Counted from the first letter of the stretch, positions 18,946 to 27,717 are shown. The stretch is 64,000 nucleotides of DNA from Parasegetibacter sp. NRK P23 (GCF_023721715.1 NZ_JAMDLG010000001.1:685889-749888), one strand, 5' to 3'. The notes: generated by a model not told the origin, from the letters alone. Numbers and translations are program-made.

Positions 18946-18971
18946 GCCGGAAGTGTTCCACCACTTCCGGC
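18946..18971. other. Perfect 10-bp inverted repeat between fecR-like and susC-like genes
   Basis: GCCGGAAGTG and CACTTCCGGC flank a six-base loop, 29 bases after the FecR stop and 63 bases before the chosen SusC start. There is no T-run on the minus strand, so termination is unlikely. An mRNA-stability or processing hairpin that sets the sigma/anti-sigma to receptor ratio is an inference. Confidence 0.6.
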
Positions 18972-18999
18972 ATTTTTACCGGTCCGGCATTGCAGAGAC

Positions 19000-20169
19000 T
19001 CAGTTGCTCATCACGGTCACTTTTCTTCCTTCCACCAGAAATTTCACGCCTTTCGTCAGCTCCAGCACTTTCAGTACGGTAGAGATGTTCACGTTCATGG
19101 GAATGGTTCCCGTAAAGTGTTTTTCCACCTTTTCTTCGTACACCACTTCAATATTGTACCAGCGCTCCAATTGGCGCATCACCTGCCTGATGTTTGCATC
19201 GTTGAAAGCGAACAGGTCGTTGGTCCAGGCAAGGGTTCCTTCAATATCGGCATCTTGCACATTCACCTTTTCGTTTTCGAGCACCATTTCGCTTCCGGGA
19301 ACCAGTTGGGTTACGATAAGATTATTCCCCTCCCGTGCTTCCACTTGTACCGAGCCTTCCACCAATGTTGCTTTTACTGATCCGCCATCGTTATAATTCA
19401 TCATATTGAAACGCGTGCCCAATACTTCTACTTTCATACCATCCATGTGCGCGAAAAATGGTTTCCCTGTTTTGGTTACTTCGAAATATGCTTCTCCCGA
19501 AATACTGACCTCCCTTGATTTTCCCACAAACGCCGTTGGGAAAGTAATCGAAGATTCAGCGTTCAGCCACACCACGGTACCATCGGCCAATACCAGCCGG
19601 AACTTTCTTCCTTTGGGCGTGGAAAGGGTGTGCTGCACAATTTCGCCCACCACCGCTTCATAAGTCAGTTGCCCGCCATCTTTCCGGATTCCTGCTTCCG
19701 ACTGGCCTTTCAATAAACCATTTCCCATGCTGTCCAATAATACTTTTGCTCCATTCGCCAGCGTGAGGTAGGCACCTTCTTTTCCCGGCGGCACATCGTT
19801 GCGGAACCTTTGCTCCTGCGCCAGTTCATGTTTCTCAACAGGACGCGTGAACCACCAGATACCGGCTCCAATGCTGATGAAAAGAACTACTGCTGCGGCC
19901 ACAGCCCCAAACCTTCTCCTGAAGGGAACCACTTTCGCGGAAGTGCCCCGCTCCAATGCACGCAACCTTTCCCAGGCGGCAGCCTCTCCGGAGGCATTCA
20001 TTTTTTCCAAAGCATCCGCCAGCCATTCTTTGCTGGTAAGGCGCGCAAAGGTTTCCCCGTTCTTCGGAGACGCATCTCTCCAACGAAAAAGATATTCCTC
20101 CTCCGGTTCAGTAAGGGTTCCCGATAAATATTTCAGGATCAAACGATCCAATTCCATCAATTCTGGCAT
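19000..20169 (-). CDS. FecR-type anti-sigma factor
   Basis: A 389-residue inner-membrane regulator. The cytoplasmic N-terminus (about 1-85) would hold the sigma factor. A single helix follows at about 87-107 (FGAVAAAVVLFISIGAGIWWF). The periplasmic FecR domain (LADGTVVWLNAESSITFP near 195) and the C-terminal DUF4974 domain (GTIPMNVNISTVLKVLELTKGV) would contact the STN domain of SusC. The gene lies between the sigma and susC genes, the standard order. An internal ATG at 20157 is an alternative start. Confidence 0.95.
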   Translation of the reverse strand: MPELMELDRLILKYLSGTLTEPEEEYLFRWRDASPKNGETFARLTSKEWLADALEKMNASGEAAAWERLRALERGTSAKVVPFRRRFGAVAAAVVLFISIGAGIWWFTRPVEKHELAQEQRFRNDVPPGKEGAYLTLANGAKVLLDSMGNGLLKGQSEAGIRKDGGQLTYEAVVGEIVQHTLSTPKGRKFRLVLADGTVVWLNAESSITFPTAFVGKSREVSISGEAYFEVTKTGKPFFAHMDGMKVEVLGTRFNMMNYNDGGSVKATLVEGSVQVEAREGNNLIVTQLVPGSEMVLENEKVNVQDADIEGTLAWTNDLFAFNDANIRQVMRQLERWYNIEVVYEEKVEKHFTGTIPMNVNISTVLKVLELTKGVKFLVEGRKVTVMSN

Positions 20170-20537
20170 AACAAACTTGTATTACAGGCAAGGATTATGG
20201 TTAGAACGGGGCAGCTAAAGGTTTAACCATTGGTAAGAGAAAGTTTTTTTTTCAGCATTTATTGCCGGAGAAGCCCCACCCCCATCCCCTCTCCGGGGAG
20301 AGGCGCGTTTGTTTGCGTGTGGTATTAGGAAAGATAGACGATGCTACGTTGATCAGTTTTTTCTTCATTTCGCAGATAAGAAATACCAGTTTGCGTGCAA
20401 GTATTTTAACGGAGGAGCGAAGGGGAAAACAACGTCGGTGGCACCGGTTTTCCAATCACGATAAGTTTATCGCTTCCGAAACAATTATTCCCCGGGAACT
20501 TATTATCGGTGTAAACACTGGGCATCTCAAAAGATTT
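20170..20537. other. Intergenic region with GC-rich palindromic repeat
   Basis: 368 bases between the sigma and FecR genes without a convincing gene. It holds a C/G-rich element (CCCCTCTCCGGGGAGAGG, about 20285-20303) related to one at 23380-23411. Short frames across it only translate the repeat (for example SPERGWGWGF) and are not real genes. The length of the gap suggests that FecR-SusC-SusD may have their own promoter. Confidence 0.5.
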
Positions 20538-21143
20538 TCACCCACCCCGCGCAACTAACGATACGATAAATCCGTAGGCTACCGCAGGAATAACACCCTG
20601 TTTCCTGATAAAGGAGCGCAGGTGCGCAATGGCTTTTGATTTTTGGTTGAGCACCGTCTGCGGACTAAGCCCCATTGCTAAAGCGATGGAAGCAGTGTCT
20701 TTTCCTTCAAAAAAATACGCCTTGAAAATGATGGAACATTGCGTGGGAAGGCGTTCCACCTCTTCATAGATCAGTTGAAGCACCTTTGCTTCCAACATTT
20801 TTTCATCTTCTATTTCTTCTGAAACCGTGACAAGGTAACCGATCTCTTCCGCTTTTTTCAACCGGGTGTGCTCTTTACGGAGGAAGTCGATGGCGGCATT
20901 TTTGACCGAAGTATACAGGAAAGAACGAATGGCGGGAATGGATGAAAAGCCGGACTTTTTTTCGATGAACTTCTGGAAAACCCTGATCGCGATATCCTCC
21001 GCTTCCTGGGTATGGACCACGATGCCCGTAGCGAAATACCTGAGGGAAGGATAATACAAGTGAAAAAGATGGCGCACGGCCTGTTCCTCCCCCTTATTCA
21101 AAGCGTCCAAAAGAATACTATCGTCGTGGTATTTCTGCATCAT
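20538..21143 (-). CDS. ECF (sigma-70 family) RNA polymerase sigma factor
   Basis: A 201-residue ECF sigma factor. Region 2 (about 25-95) contains HLFHLYYPSLRYFATGIV and IRSFLYTSVKNAAIDFLRK. Region 4 (about 130-185) contains EEVERLPTQCSIIFKAYFFEGK and a helix-turn-helix. Its partner should be the FecR anti-sigma directly downstream. Activation by substrate-loaded SusC would then raise transcription of the susCD-like genes. Two adjacent ATG codons (21143 and 21140) can serve as the start. Confidence 0.95.
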   Translation of the reverse strand: MMQKYHDDSILLDALNKGEEQAVRHLFHLYYPSLRYFATGIVVHTQEAEDIAIRVFQKFIEKKSGFSSIPAIRSFLYTSVKNAAIDFLRKEHTRLKKAEEIGYLVTVSEEIEDEKMLEAKVLQLIYEEVERLPTQCSIIFKAYFFEGKDTASIALAMGLSPQTVLNQKSKAIAHLRSFIRKQGVIPAVAYGFIVSLVARGG

Positions 21144-21181
21144 TTATAGCCTTACCAAAGCCTATCCGTTCGTAGATGCTC

Positions 21182-21189
21182 CAAAAATA
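21182..21189 (-). promoter_or_regulatory. Candidate -7 box (TATTTTTG) of the sigma gene
   Basis: TATTTTTG fits the Bacteroidota -7 consensus TAnnTTTG. It lies 39 bases upstream of the sigma ATG, so the transcript would start near 21175. The -33 position falls inside the 44-bp palindrome at 21200-21243. Confidence 0.5.
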
Positions 21190-21199
21190 CCGTTTTTTA

Positions 21200-21243
21200 A
21201 CGGTACCCGGTGGCACCGCTATAGCTGTGCCACCGGGTACCGT
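21200..21243. repeat. 44-bp intergenic palindrome, copy 1
   Basis: 17-bp perfect arms, ACGGTACCCGGTGGCAC and its complement, flank a 10-base loop (CGCTATAGCT). The element differs by only one loop base from the copy at 48379-48422. It lies 8 bases after the porin stop and just upstream of the sigma-gene promoter. There is no T-run, so a simple terminator is unlikely. Confidence 0.8.
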
Positions 21244-21251
21244 GTAAACAC

Positions 21252-22502
21252 CTAGAAATTTACCTGGGCTTGCAAACGGAGGAGGTTGCCCACCTGGTGG
21301 TTCTCGGGAAGTGCCGCATCTTCATAGCGCCTGTTTGAGATCACGTACATGGCCACCAGTTCAAAATATTTTACAGGCTGCCACTCGATGCCGATCTCCA
21401 GATCGCGGACGGTATAACTTCTGGCGTCGCGCTCGTGCTTTTTACCGCCATCGTAGTATTGGTAGCGCACAAAGGGAAATGCGATGTGCTTCTTTCCACG
21501 GATCTGGTACATCAGTTGAATGTATCCACCCTGCAATGACTGTGTTTCGATGCTGTCGGTTACTTTATTGTATTCAGGACCCCGGCCAAAAGTGTATTCC
21601 GTCTGTATCCCGAACGGTTTGGGGTACATAACGAAAGTACCCGCCACCCGCTCGTCTTTGAAACGCAGTTCTGAAGGAGCTTTGGCCTCCGCACTTACAT
21701 TGGAGCGCGGCATGGTGTAGTTACCGGTGTACGCCTGTATGCCGGGTTCAATGATTTGTCTGCCTACTTTCATCGGGTAAGAGAAACGCGTTACGATGTG
21801 CGGGGAATTGTTCATTTCCGGACTATTCGCCGTTTGTCCGTTGTACGCGCCGAAAGCGAATACGCCGTAATCGCCTGAACCTTTGAGGCCGGAACTGACG
21901 AGGTCACTGAAAAGTTCCCTTTTCTCTTTTGGCGCCCAGTAGAAAAAGAGTCCGAGATCGCGTTCGTTGGCCACGGCACTGTTAAGAGCATCGTGGCGGT
22001 CGAGGGGAAGGCGGTTCTGGCTGGATTGCATATTTTCGAAACCATAAGGCACTTTGCTTTGCCCGATACGAAGCCTGAATTCGTTGAGGGAATCGAGACC
22101 GATATCGAAATAAGCATCGCGTATCTGGCCGAAATGCAGTTTATCTGAGGCGGCGCTGCTGGCAAAATCCGGCTGGATGTAAAAGGAGATGTTCTTCGTG
22201 ATCTGGCCGGAGAAGATGAGGCGTATCCGGCGGATAAAAAAGCCACCGTTTTCTCCCCAGGATTTGTCGCACTGTTCACAACCCAGCTTGCTGTTGGTTT
22301 CCAGCAAACGGTTGTAACGAACCTGGGCGTAGCCCCGCAGGTTAATGCGTTCGTACCATTTCTTTTCAGGTTCGGAAGTCGGGGCTGGTTGTAGCCAACG
22401 GTCGGGCAACTGGAGCGTGTCCGGGAATATTGCAGCCGCTTTCAAGGGGCTAACAGCCGTGATCATTACGATCAGCAGCCATAAGGTCCTGATAGTCAAA
22501 GT
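21252..22502 (-). CDS. Outer-membrane porin of the OprO/OprP (phosphate-selective) type
   Basis: A protein of about 416 residues. A signal peptide is followed by an N-terminal segment and a 16-strand barrel pattern of alternating residues (GYAQVRYNRL, NGGFFIRRIRLIFSGQI, FYIQPDF), ending in an aromatic-terminated strand (LRLQAQVNF). It fits the OprO/OprP family, but many Bacteroidota members do not carry phosphate, so the substrate is open. The frame extends to a TTG at 22547, which lies inside a -7-like box (GAATTTTG). TTG at 22502 gives a clean signal peptide (MTIRTLWLLIVMITAV); ATG at 22466 is the other option. Confidence 0.8.
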   Translation of the reverse strand, partial: TLTIRTLWLLIVMITAVSPLKAAAIFPDTLQLPDRWLQPAPTSEPEKKWYERINLRGYAQVRYNRLLETNSKLGCEQCDKSWGENGGFFIRRIRLIFSGQITKNISFYIQPDFASSAASDKLHFGQIRDAYFDIGLDSLNEFRLRIGQSKVPYGFENMQSSQNRLPLDRHDALNSAVANERDLGLFFYWAPKEKRELFSDLVSSGLKGSGDYGVFAFGAYNGQTANSPEMNNSPHIVTRFSYPMKVGRQIIEPGIQAYTGNYTMPRSNVSAEAKAPSELRFKDERVAGTFVMYPKPFGIQTEYTFGRGPEYNKVTDSIETQSLQGGYIQLMYQIRGKKHIAFPFVRYQYYDGGKKHERDARSYTVRDLEIGIEWQPVKYFELVAMYVISNRRYEDAALPENHQVGNLLRLQAQVNF

Positions 22503-22696
22503 AAAGAGTTTTAAAGTACTAAAATTTGTTCGTTCGTAGCGGGGCAAAATTCAGGACTTAACATTAAAGTAATGATTTGGTCACACTGAATTAAACGAAT
22601 GGTAACATTTAGTTAATGAAAACTTAACATGGGAGCTACTGCGGTAGTGGGCGGAGCGCTTTAAGGATTGGTTTTAGGATAGTTTTTCACGCAAAC

Positions 22697-22760
22697 TGCT
22701 TTGTGCTGTGCACGTCGCAGACGCAATGGAGCACTGCTTCGTTCCTCGCAGACGCAAAGA
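22697..22760. repeat. Tandem copies of the CTGCTT...CTCGCAGACGCAA repeat
   Basis: A diverged copy (22697-22725) is followed by CTGCTTCGTTCCTCGCAG at 22734-22751, identical over 18 bases to 13681-13698. The spacing of 37 bases matches the 36-base period seen there. Confidence 0.6.
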
Positions 22761-22829
22761 GTGGTTGGGTGTGCAGTTAGCTGGGGGAATATTTTCTCAC
22801 CATTACTTCGCAACTCGCAACGCCTACGA

Positions 22830-23250
22830 CGCCACGCGTTGATTAGTGGGGAGTCGGTTTTGGGGCAGAACTTTTAGGGGAAGATGGTTTTTTGCGATGA
22901 TTTTTGATGGAAGATACTGGGAACGCCACGCGTTGATTAGAGCATAGGTTTATGCGCAAAACTTTTTTGGGGAGCGTTTTTTTGTGAAAGCTTAGAGAAT
23001 TGTAAGGAGAGGTATTGGAGATCCCACGCATGGATTGGTAAGGAGTAGATTTATAGGAAGAGTTTATTAACGAAGATGATTTTATTGGATAGCTATAGAG
23101 GATTTTTAAAGAAAGATATTTTATACGCCATGCGTTTATTGGTGGGGAGTGGATTTAAGGGAAGAACTTTTACCGGAACGGCTGTTTTGGAAGAGATAAT
23201 TCAGGACGTTACATTGGAGGATAATTCTCTTGCGGAGACGCAAAGGCGCG
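22830..23250. repeat. Degenerate tandem repeat, units of about 94-104 bases
   Basis: Unit starts are recognisable at 22830 and 22924 (both CGCCACGCGTTGATTAG), 23023 (CCCACGCATGGATTGG) and 23126 (CGCCATGCGTTTATTGGTG). A fifth trace (GCATTGATGAGTGG) lies near 23252. Each head is followed by GGGGAG and, further on, AAAACTTTT-like and GAAGATG-like words, with growing divergence. The repeat sits between the porin and a PhnB-like gene. Confidence 0.55.
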
Positions 23251-23415
23251 AAGCATTGATGAGTGGCGAAAGCAAGAAATTCGTAAGGCTTAATTGAAGT
23301 ATCCAAGATAAACACCGCATTACAAAAACACCCAAAGAAAAGCTCCCTACTACCACCAATCATTTCGGTTACGATAAACATTGCCCCTCTCCCCAGGGGA
23401 GAGGGGCGGGTGAGG

Positions 23416-23835
23416 TTACTTCGGATTCGTAAAATTGATCATCCAGCATACGCCGAACTTATCCTGGAAGGAGCCGAAATAATCGCCCCAGAACATATCT
23501 GCCATGGGCATTTCAACTTTTCCACCGGCTGAAAGTCCGTTGAAAAGGCGGTCGGCTTCTTCCCTGCTGTCGGGTGCAACGGAGATGTAGTTGTTGTTGC
23601 CTACGGTAAGTACGTGTCCTGCGGAGGGTAAGCAATCGGAGGCCATGAGGTACTGTCCGTTACCAACCGGCAGCGATACGTGCATCGCGCGGTTCTTTTC
23701 TGCTTCGGAAAGTCCTTCGATACCGGGAGCGGCGCTCATTTTCTGCACAAAAAGTTCGCCGCCGAAAACGGATTGGTAAAAGCGGAAAGCTTCTTCCGCG
23801 TTGCCATCGAAATTCAGATAAGGGTTGATAATCAT
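23416..23835 (-). CDS. PhnB-like VOC superfamily protein
   Basis: A 139-residue single-domain VOC protein (MIINPYLNFDGNAEEAFRFY at the start; DKFGVCWMINF at the end), close to the PhnB/YjdN family. No reaction is established for most members. The frame is open to a TTG at 23865, but the ATG at 23835 matches the usual start of the family. It is related to each half of the tandem VOC protein at 6051-6965. Confidence 0.85.
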   Translation of the reverse strand: MIINPYLNFDGNAEEAFRFYQSVFGGELFVQKMSAAPGIEGLSEAEKNRAMHVSLPVGNGQYLMASDCLPSAGHVLTVGNNNYISVAPDSREEADRLFNGLSAGGKVEMPMADMFWGDYFGSFQDKFGVCWMINFTNPK

Positions 23836-24027
23836 GTTGAATGTTTTATTGGGTGAAGGATACAAATGTAGGGAGAACGGCAGGTAAAATATGGACGGAA
23901 TAAAGACAAATTCCGGGGCGATTGCGACAGGAATAAACTGAACTTTTCATGTGATAAAAAAGTCCGGCAGTTGGAAGGCCTAAGCCCTTTTCGCCACACG
24001 CAGAAAAAAACGGGGCAGCGCATACCA

Positions 24028-25350
24028 CTATTGCTGAAGCATGTTCTTATACATCCTTCCATCTTTTACAATCACAAGGAAGTTCTTCGCCGGATCGGCG
24101 ATAAGTTCAATCTCCTCTAATGGATTCCCATTCACCAGCAACAGATCGGCCAGGGCGCCTTCTTCCACCACGCCCAGTTTACCGGCATACGGACTTCTTA
24201 GCCCGGACAGCGCCAGCAGTTGCGCGTTATCGTGCGTCACCATTTTCAGTATTTCCGCGGTGGTGAACCATTTCTTCAACCGAAGGATGAATTCGTTCTG
24301 CCTTTCATTCAGCTCGGGTTCGAAGAGAAAATCGGTACCCCAGGCGAGTTTTACTTTCAGCTTTTTCGCCAGCGGCCAAATCTTTTCCTGGCCCTCAATC
24401 ACCGGTTTGCGTTTCTCCCTGCGTTGCGGATCCATATCGGGCGTATCTTCCACAAGGTTTTGTAGACTGAGCCATACGCCTTTCTTCGCCATGAGTCTTA
24501 AAGTGTATTCATCCAGCAACTGACCGTGCTCTATACATTTCACACCGGCTTCCACGGCCCGTTGTACCGCCTTTGGCGTGTAGGCATGAACGGTAACATA
24601 GGTACCCCAGTCGCCGGCGGCCTCCACAGCGGCTTTCATCTCATCTAAAGTGTATTGGGTAACATCCACGGGATCATAAGCGGATGACGTGCCGCCTCCG
24701 GCCATCACTTTGATCTGGCTGGCGCCGAAACGCAGGTTCTCCCGGACGGCCGTAAGTACTTCATCCCGCCCATCGGCGATAAAGGTAGCGTTGTACTTTT
24801 CCGCCATGGAAGCTTCCCCGAAGAAGCGGCGGGAACGCTCATCGGGTGTTCGGAAATCCCCATGGCCTGCAGTCTGGCTAACGGTCGCGCCCGAGGGCCA
24901 TATTCTCGGCCCGTTAATTTTTCCCTGATCTATAGCGGCTTTCAGGGGGAAAATCGGACCGCCTACATCACGCACACTGGTAAAACCACGCAACAATGTT
25001 TTTTCAGCGGATATCCCTACCCGTTGCATCAACATGGCTTCCGTGGTTTCAGGTGAAAGCATGTCCTTTTTGGACAGCGCGCCGAATGTGAGGTGCACGT
25101 GCACATCTATGAGCCCCGGCATCAACACTTTTCCTTCTCCGTTTATCTTCACCGCATCAGTGGCCACATCGATAGGAACGGCGCTGATTTTCTGAATAGT
25201 ATTTCCGTTGACCAGCACATACATGGGTTCGGAAACAACAGCGGAACGGCCATTGAAGACACGCACCTTTTCAAAAAGAATAGATTTCGTTTCCTGTGAG
25301 GAAGCGGACATGGTAATGACAAGAAGCAGCAAGCAAAATAGTGTACGCAT
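24028..25350 (-). CDS. Secreted amidohydrolase (imidazolonepropionase/prolidase-like)
   Basis: About 440 residues. Signal peptide at 1-20 (ending SASSQ). The metal-binding HxH of the amidohydrolase fold is in MPGLIDVHVHL near residue 76. The likely carboxylated lysine is in ASQIKVMAGGG, the later histidines are in VTVHAYT and CIEHGQ, and the catalytic aspartate is in AWGTDF. This resembles the periplasmic Xaa-Pro-dipeptidase/imidazolonepropionase-like group. The frame is open to 25389, but the ATG at 25350 gives a proper signal peptide. Probably hydrolyses a cyclic amide or a dipeptide; the exact substrate is unknown. Confidence 0.9.
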   Translation of the reverse strand: MRTLFCLLLLVITMSASSQETKSILFEKVRVFNGRSAVVSEPMYVLVNGNTIQKISAVPIDVATDAVKINGEGKVLMPGLIDVHVHLTFGALSKKDMLSPETTEAMLMQRVGISAEKTLLRGFTSVRDVGGPIFPLKAAIDQGKINGPRIWPSGATVSQTAGHGDFRTPDERSRRFFGEASMAEKYNATFIADGRDEVLTAVRENLRFGASQIKVMAGGGTSSAYDPVDVTQYTLDEMKAAVEAAGDWGTYVTVHAYTPKAVQRAVEAGVKCIEHGQLLDEYTLRLMAKKGVWLSLQNLVEDTPDMDPQRREKRKPVIEGQEKIWPLAKKLKVKLAWGTDFLFEPELNERQNEFILRLKKWFTTAEILKMVTHDNAQLLALSGLRSPYAGKLGVVEEGALADLLLVNGNPLEEIELIADPAKNFLVIVKDGRMYKNMLQQ

Positions 25351-25531
25351 ACCTGTTTGGTTTAGATGATGGTTTGCGCTACAAATCAATTTTTAAGCCT
25401 AACGACAACTAATGAATTTCAGTAAAAAGCGATCTGCTTAAAGTTAAGTTATTCAGGCTGGAAAACCATTTTGTTCAGGATATCCCAACCATCCACTGAA
25501 AATGCCTGTCCAGTACTTCGATTGTTTTTTG

Positions 25532-26398
25532 CTACTTCTTTACGGCTGAAAAGAGTTTCTTACCGGCAGTTGCCAGCAATACCGCAATAAGCCCGGCAAT
25601 CAATCCGGACATGATCTCTTTGATCATGGAAGGTACGCCTGGAAGTACATGGTGGAGGTAATCGATATTGTGTACGAAGATGCCGCCGGAAACCAGGACC
25701 AGCGCGAGGGTGCCTATTACGGCCAGCGAACGGATGATCACGGGAAGGGCGCGCACCAGCAGGTTCCCCATTTTAGCGAGGAAGCCTTTGTCGCCCGAAC
25801 GTTTGATCAGTTTATGCCCGGCATCGTCCATGCGTACAATAAGCGCCACGATACCGTACACGCCAACAGTAGCGATAAACGCGACAACGGAGACGGTCAA
25901 AATTTGTGTGGTGAGCGGTTTATCCAATACCGTTCCCAACGCGATGATCACGATTTCCACGGAAAGGATGAAATCCGTTGAGATGGCGGACCTTACTTTT
26001 TTCTTTTCAGCTTCCAACCCTTCTTCCGCCACTTCTTCTGCGGCAGGTTTGTCCTGGTGTTTTTTGTGAAAAAGGAATTCGACGATCTTTTCCACCCCTT
26101 CATAAGCGAGGTATATCCCTCCGATTACCAATACTACTTTAATGGCGACGGGGAAGAAAAAACTCAATAAAAAAGCGACCGGTACAATGATGAGCTTGTT
26201 CACCAAAGAACCTTTGGTAATGGCCCATAGCACCGGGAGTTCACGGGAAGCAAGGAATCCTGTAGCTTTCTCCGCGTTTACCGCGAGGTCATCGCCCAGG
26301 ATTCCTGCCGTTTTTTTTGTTGCCAGTTTACTTGCCACAGCCACATCGTCCATCAATGCGGCGATATCGTCGAGAACAGCGAAAATTCCGGATGCCAT
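25532..26398 (-). CDS. DUF808 (YedI-like) integral membrane protein
   Basis: A 288-residue protein starting MASGIFAVLDDIAALMDDVAV, the hallmark of the DUF808/YedI family. Several hydrophobic segments follow (about 68-105, 148-195 and 215-245), plus a glycine-rich C-terminal helix (IMSGLIAGLIAVLLATAG). The function is not known in any organism that I can name with confidence. ATG at 26398. It is separated from both neighbours by 90-180 bases. Confidence 0.88.
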   Translation of the reverse strand: MASGIFAVLDDIAALMDDVAVASKLATKKTAGILGDDLAVNAEKATGFLASRELPVLWAITKGSLVNKLIIVPVAFLLSFFFPVAIKVVLVIGGIYLAYEGVEKIVEFLFHKKHQDKPAAEEVAEEGLEAEKKKVRSAISTDFILSVEIVIIALGTVLDKPLTTQILTVSVVAFIATVGVYGIVALIVRMDDAGHKLIKRSGDKGFLAKMGNLLVRALPVIIRSLAVIGTLALVLVSGGIFVHNIDYLHHVLPGVPSMIKEIMSGLIAGLIAVLLATAGKKLFSAVKK

Positions 26399-26487
26399 TT
26401 ATGAAAATGAATTTGCTAAAGGTTACAATTGAAGCGGGAAGTTAAGCACAATATCAGCATCCTTCAAAATTTCCGGTATACAGTTGT

Positions 26488-27717
26488 TTAATCGTTGCTG
26501 ATGCGGTACAACCTGCCCTGGTCGGTAACTGCATACAATGCGCCATCCGGTCCCTGCGTGATATCGCGGAAGCGCTGCCTTTCGCTTACGAGTAATCTTT
26601 CTTCACCAATTACTTTGTTGCCGTCAAATGCGAGGCGTACGATGTGCATACCGCTCAGCGCGCCAATGAAAAGGTTGTTGCGCCATTCGGGGATTTTGTT
26701 GCCGCTGTAGAAAGTCATGCCGCTTGGAGAAACCACGGGATCCCAATAGTACACCGGTTGTTCCATCCCTTCTTTCTGCTGAATACCGTCCCCAATTACA
26801 GCACCGCTGTATTCAATACCATACGTGATAACGGGCCAGCCATAGTTTTTACCGGCTTCAATCCGGTTGATTTCATCACCGCCACGGGGACCGTGTTCTC
26901 CTGACCAAATATCACCTGTAACGGGGTGAATGGCCAATCCCTGTGGATTGCGGTGCCCGTAAGTATAAAGTTCAGGACGCGCTTCAGCTTGCGCTGTGAA
27001 TGGGTTTCCAGGAGCGGAGTTGCCATCTTTGGTAAGGCGGATGATTTTACCGAGCGCTGAATTCAAATCCTGCGCCTGCGGCCTTGTGATGAGATCGGAG
27101 CGTTCTCCCGTACTCAGGATCAGGTGTCCGCTTCTATCGAACAGCACCCTTCCGCCATAATGCAGTGCACCTACATAACCCGGCGTTGCGCGGTAGATGA
27201 CCGTGGCATTTTCAATCCTGGAATCATCGGAAGACAATCTTCCTTTGGCCAGCGCGGTCACATTTCCTCCGGCACTGAGTTCAGAGAATACCCAATACAC
27301 CATACGGTTGCTGGAAAAATCGGGATCTAGACAAAGTCCGAGCAATCCACCCTGCCCGGCTGGGTTCACCTGGGGAATTCCTGTTACAGGTGCGCTTACC
27401 TGGCCCGCCTGCGTAACAATGCGCATGGTGCCGGCTTTTTCGGTGATCAGCAGTCTTCCATCGGGAAGCGCAGCTACGCCCCAGGGCGCATCGAGGGAAC
27501 TGGTGATGATCCGTGGATTATAGGTGGTGGTGGTTTTGAGTCCGTTTGCCCTTGTTTGTCCTTCAAATGCAGGCTGGTAGCTTGTATTGGGGTCGTTGGT
27601 TTCAACGGGATCGGTGATCACGCCGGGGTTTTCGTTTTCGTCTTTGCAGGAGGTGAGGAAAAGAGATATTCCTGCGAAAGCGGCTAAGAAGGTGTGTTTG
27701 TGGTTTTTAGTTAGCAT
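26488..27717 (-). CDS. PQQ-dependent sugar dehydrogenase-like lipoprotein
   Basis: About 409 residues. The N-terminus is a lipoprotein signal with lipobox LFLTSC near residue 23. A six-bladed propeller of the soluble glucose/aldose dehydrogenase (YliI-like) family follows, with LDAPWGVAALPDGRLLITE, YGHRNPQGLAIHP and EHGPRGGDEIN. It would oxidise aldoses in the periplasm with PQQ as cofactor. No PQQ synthesis genes are in the window. The frame is open to 27750; the ATG at 27717 gives the clean lipoprotein signal. Confidence 0.9.
   Translation of the reverse strand: MLTKNHKHTFLAAFAGISLFLTSCKDENENPGVITDPVETNDPNTSYQPAFEGQTRANGLKTTTTYNPRIITSSLDAPWGVAALPDGRLLITEKAGTMRIVTQAGQVSAPVTGIPQVNPAGQGGLLGLCLDPDFSSNRMVYWVFSELSAGGNVTALAKGRLSSDDSRIENATVIYRATPGYVGALHYGGRVLFDRSGHLILSTGERSDLITRPQAQDLNSALGKIIRLTKDGNSAPGNPFTAQAEARPELYTYGHRNPQGLAIHPVTGDIWSGEHGPRGGDEINRIEAGKNYGWPVITYGIEYSGAVIGDGIQQKEGMEQPVYYWDPVVSPSGMTFYSGNKIPEWRNNLFIGALSGMHIVRLAFDGNKVIGEERLLVSERQRFRDITQGPDGALYAVTDQGRLYRISND

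Larger units (their letters stand above)
22548..23415. other. Repeat-rich non-coding region
   Basis: About 870 bases with no gene that can be supported. It holds the porin promoter region, two CTGCTT...CGCAGACGCAA repeats (22697-22760), a series of about four degenerate 94-104-base units (22830-23250), and a C/G-rich palindrome (23380-23411). A 73-codon frame at 23076-23297 crosses the units and is probably chance. Confidence 0.55.

Noticed and set aside
18884-18973. Upstream extension of SusC to the ATG at 18973
   Set aside because: The first codons are encoded by a perfect hairpin, and the 30 extra residues do not look like a signal peptide; the ATG at 18883 precedes the signal more plausibly.
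20252-20455. 67-codon frame between the sigma and FecR genes
   Set aside because: It translates the C/G-rich palindrome (SPERGWGWGF) and has no other support.
23076-23297. 73-codon plus-strand frame in the repeat-rich gap
   Set aside because: It runs across the degenerate tandem units and a GACGCAAAGGCGC word; its C-terminal phrase ETQRREALMSGES is the translation of repeats. No signal, domain or conserved context supports a gene.
22548-23415. CRISPR array
   Set aside because: The units are about 94-104 bases long, highly diverged and without unique spacers between short constant repeats; no cas genes are present.
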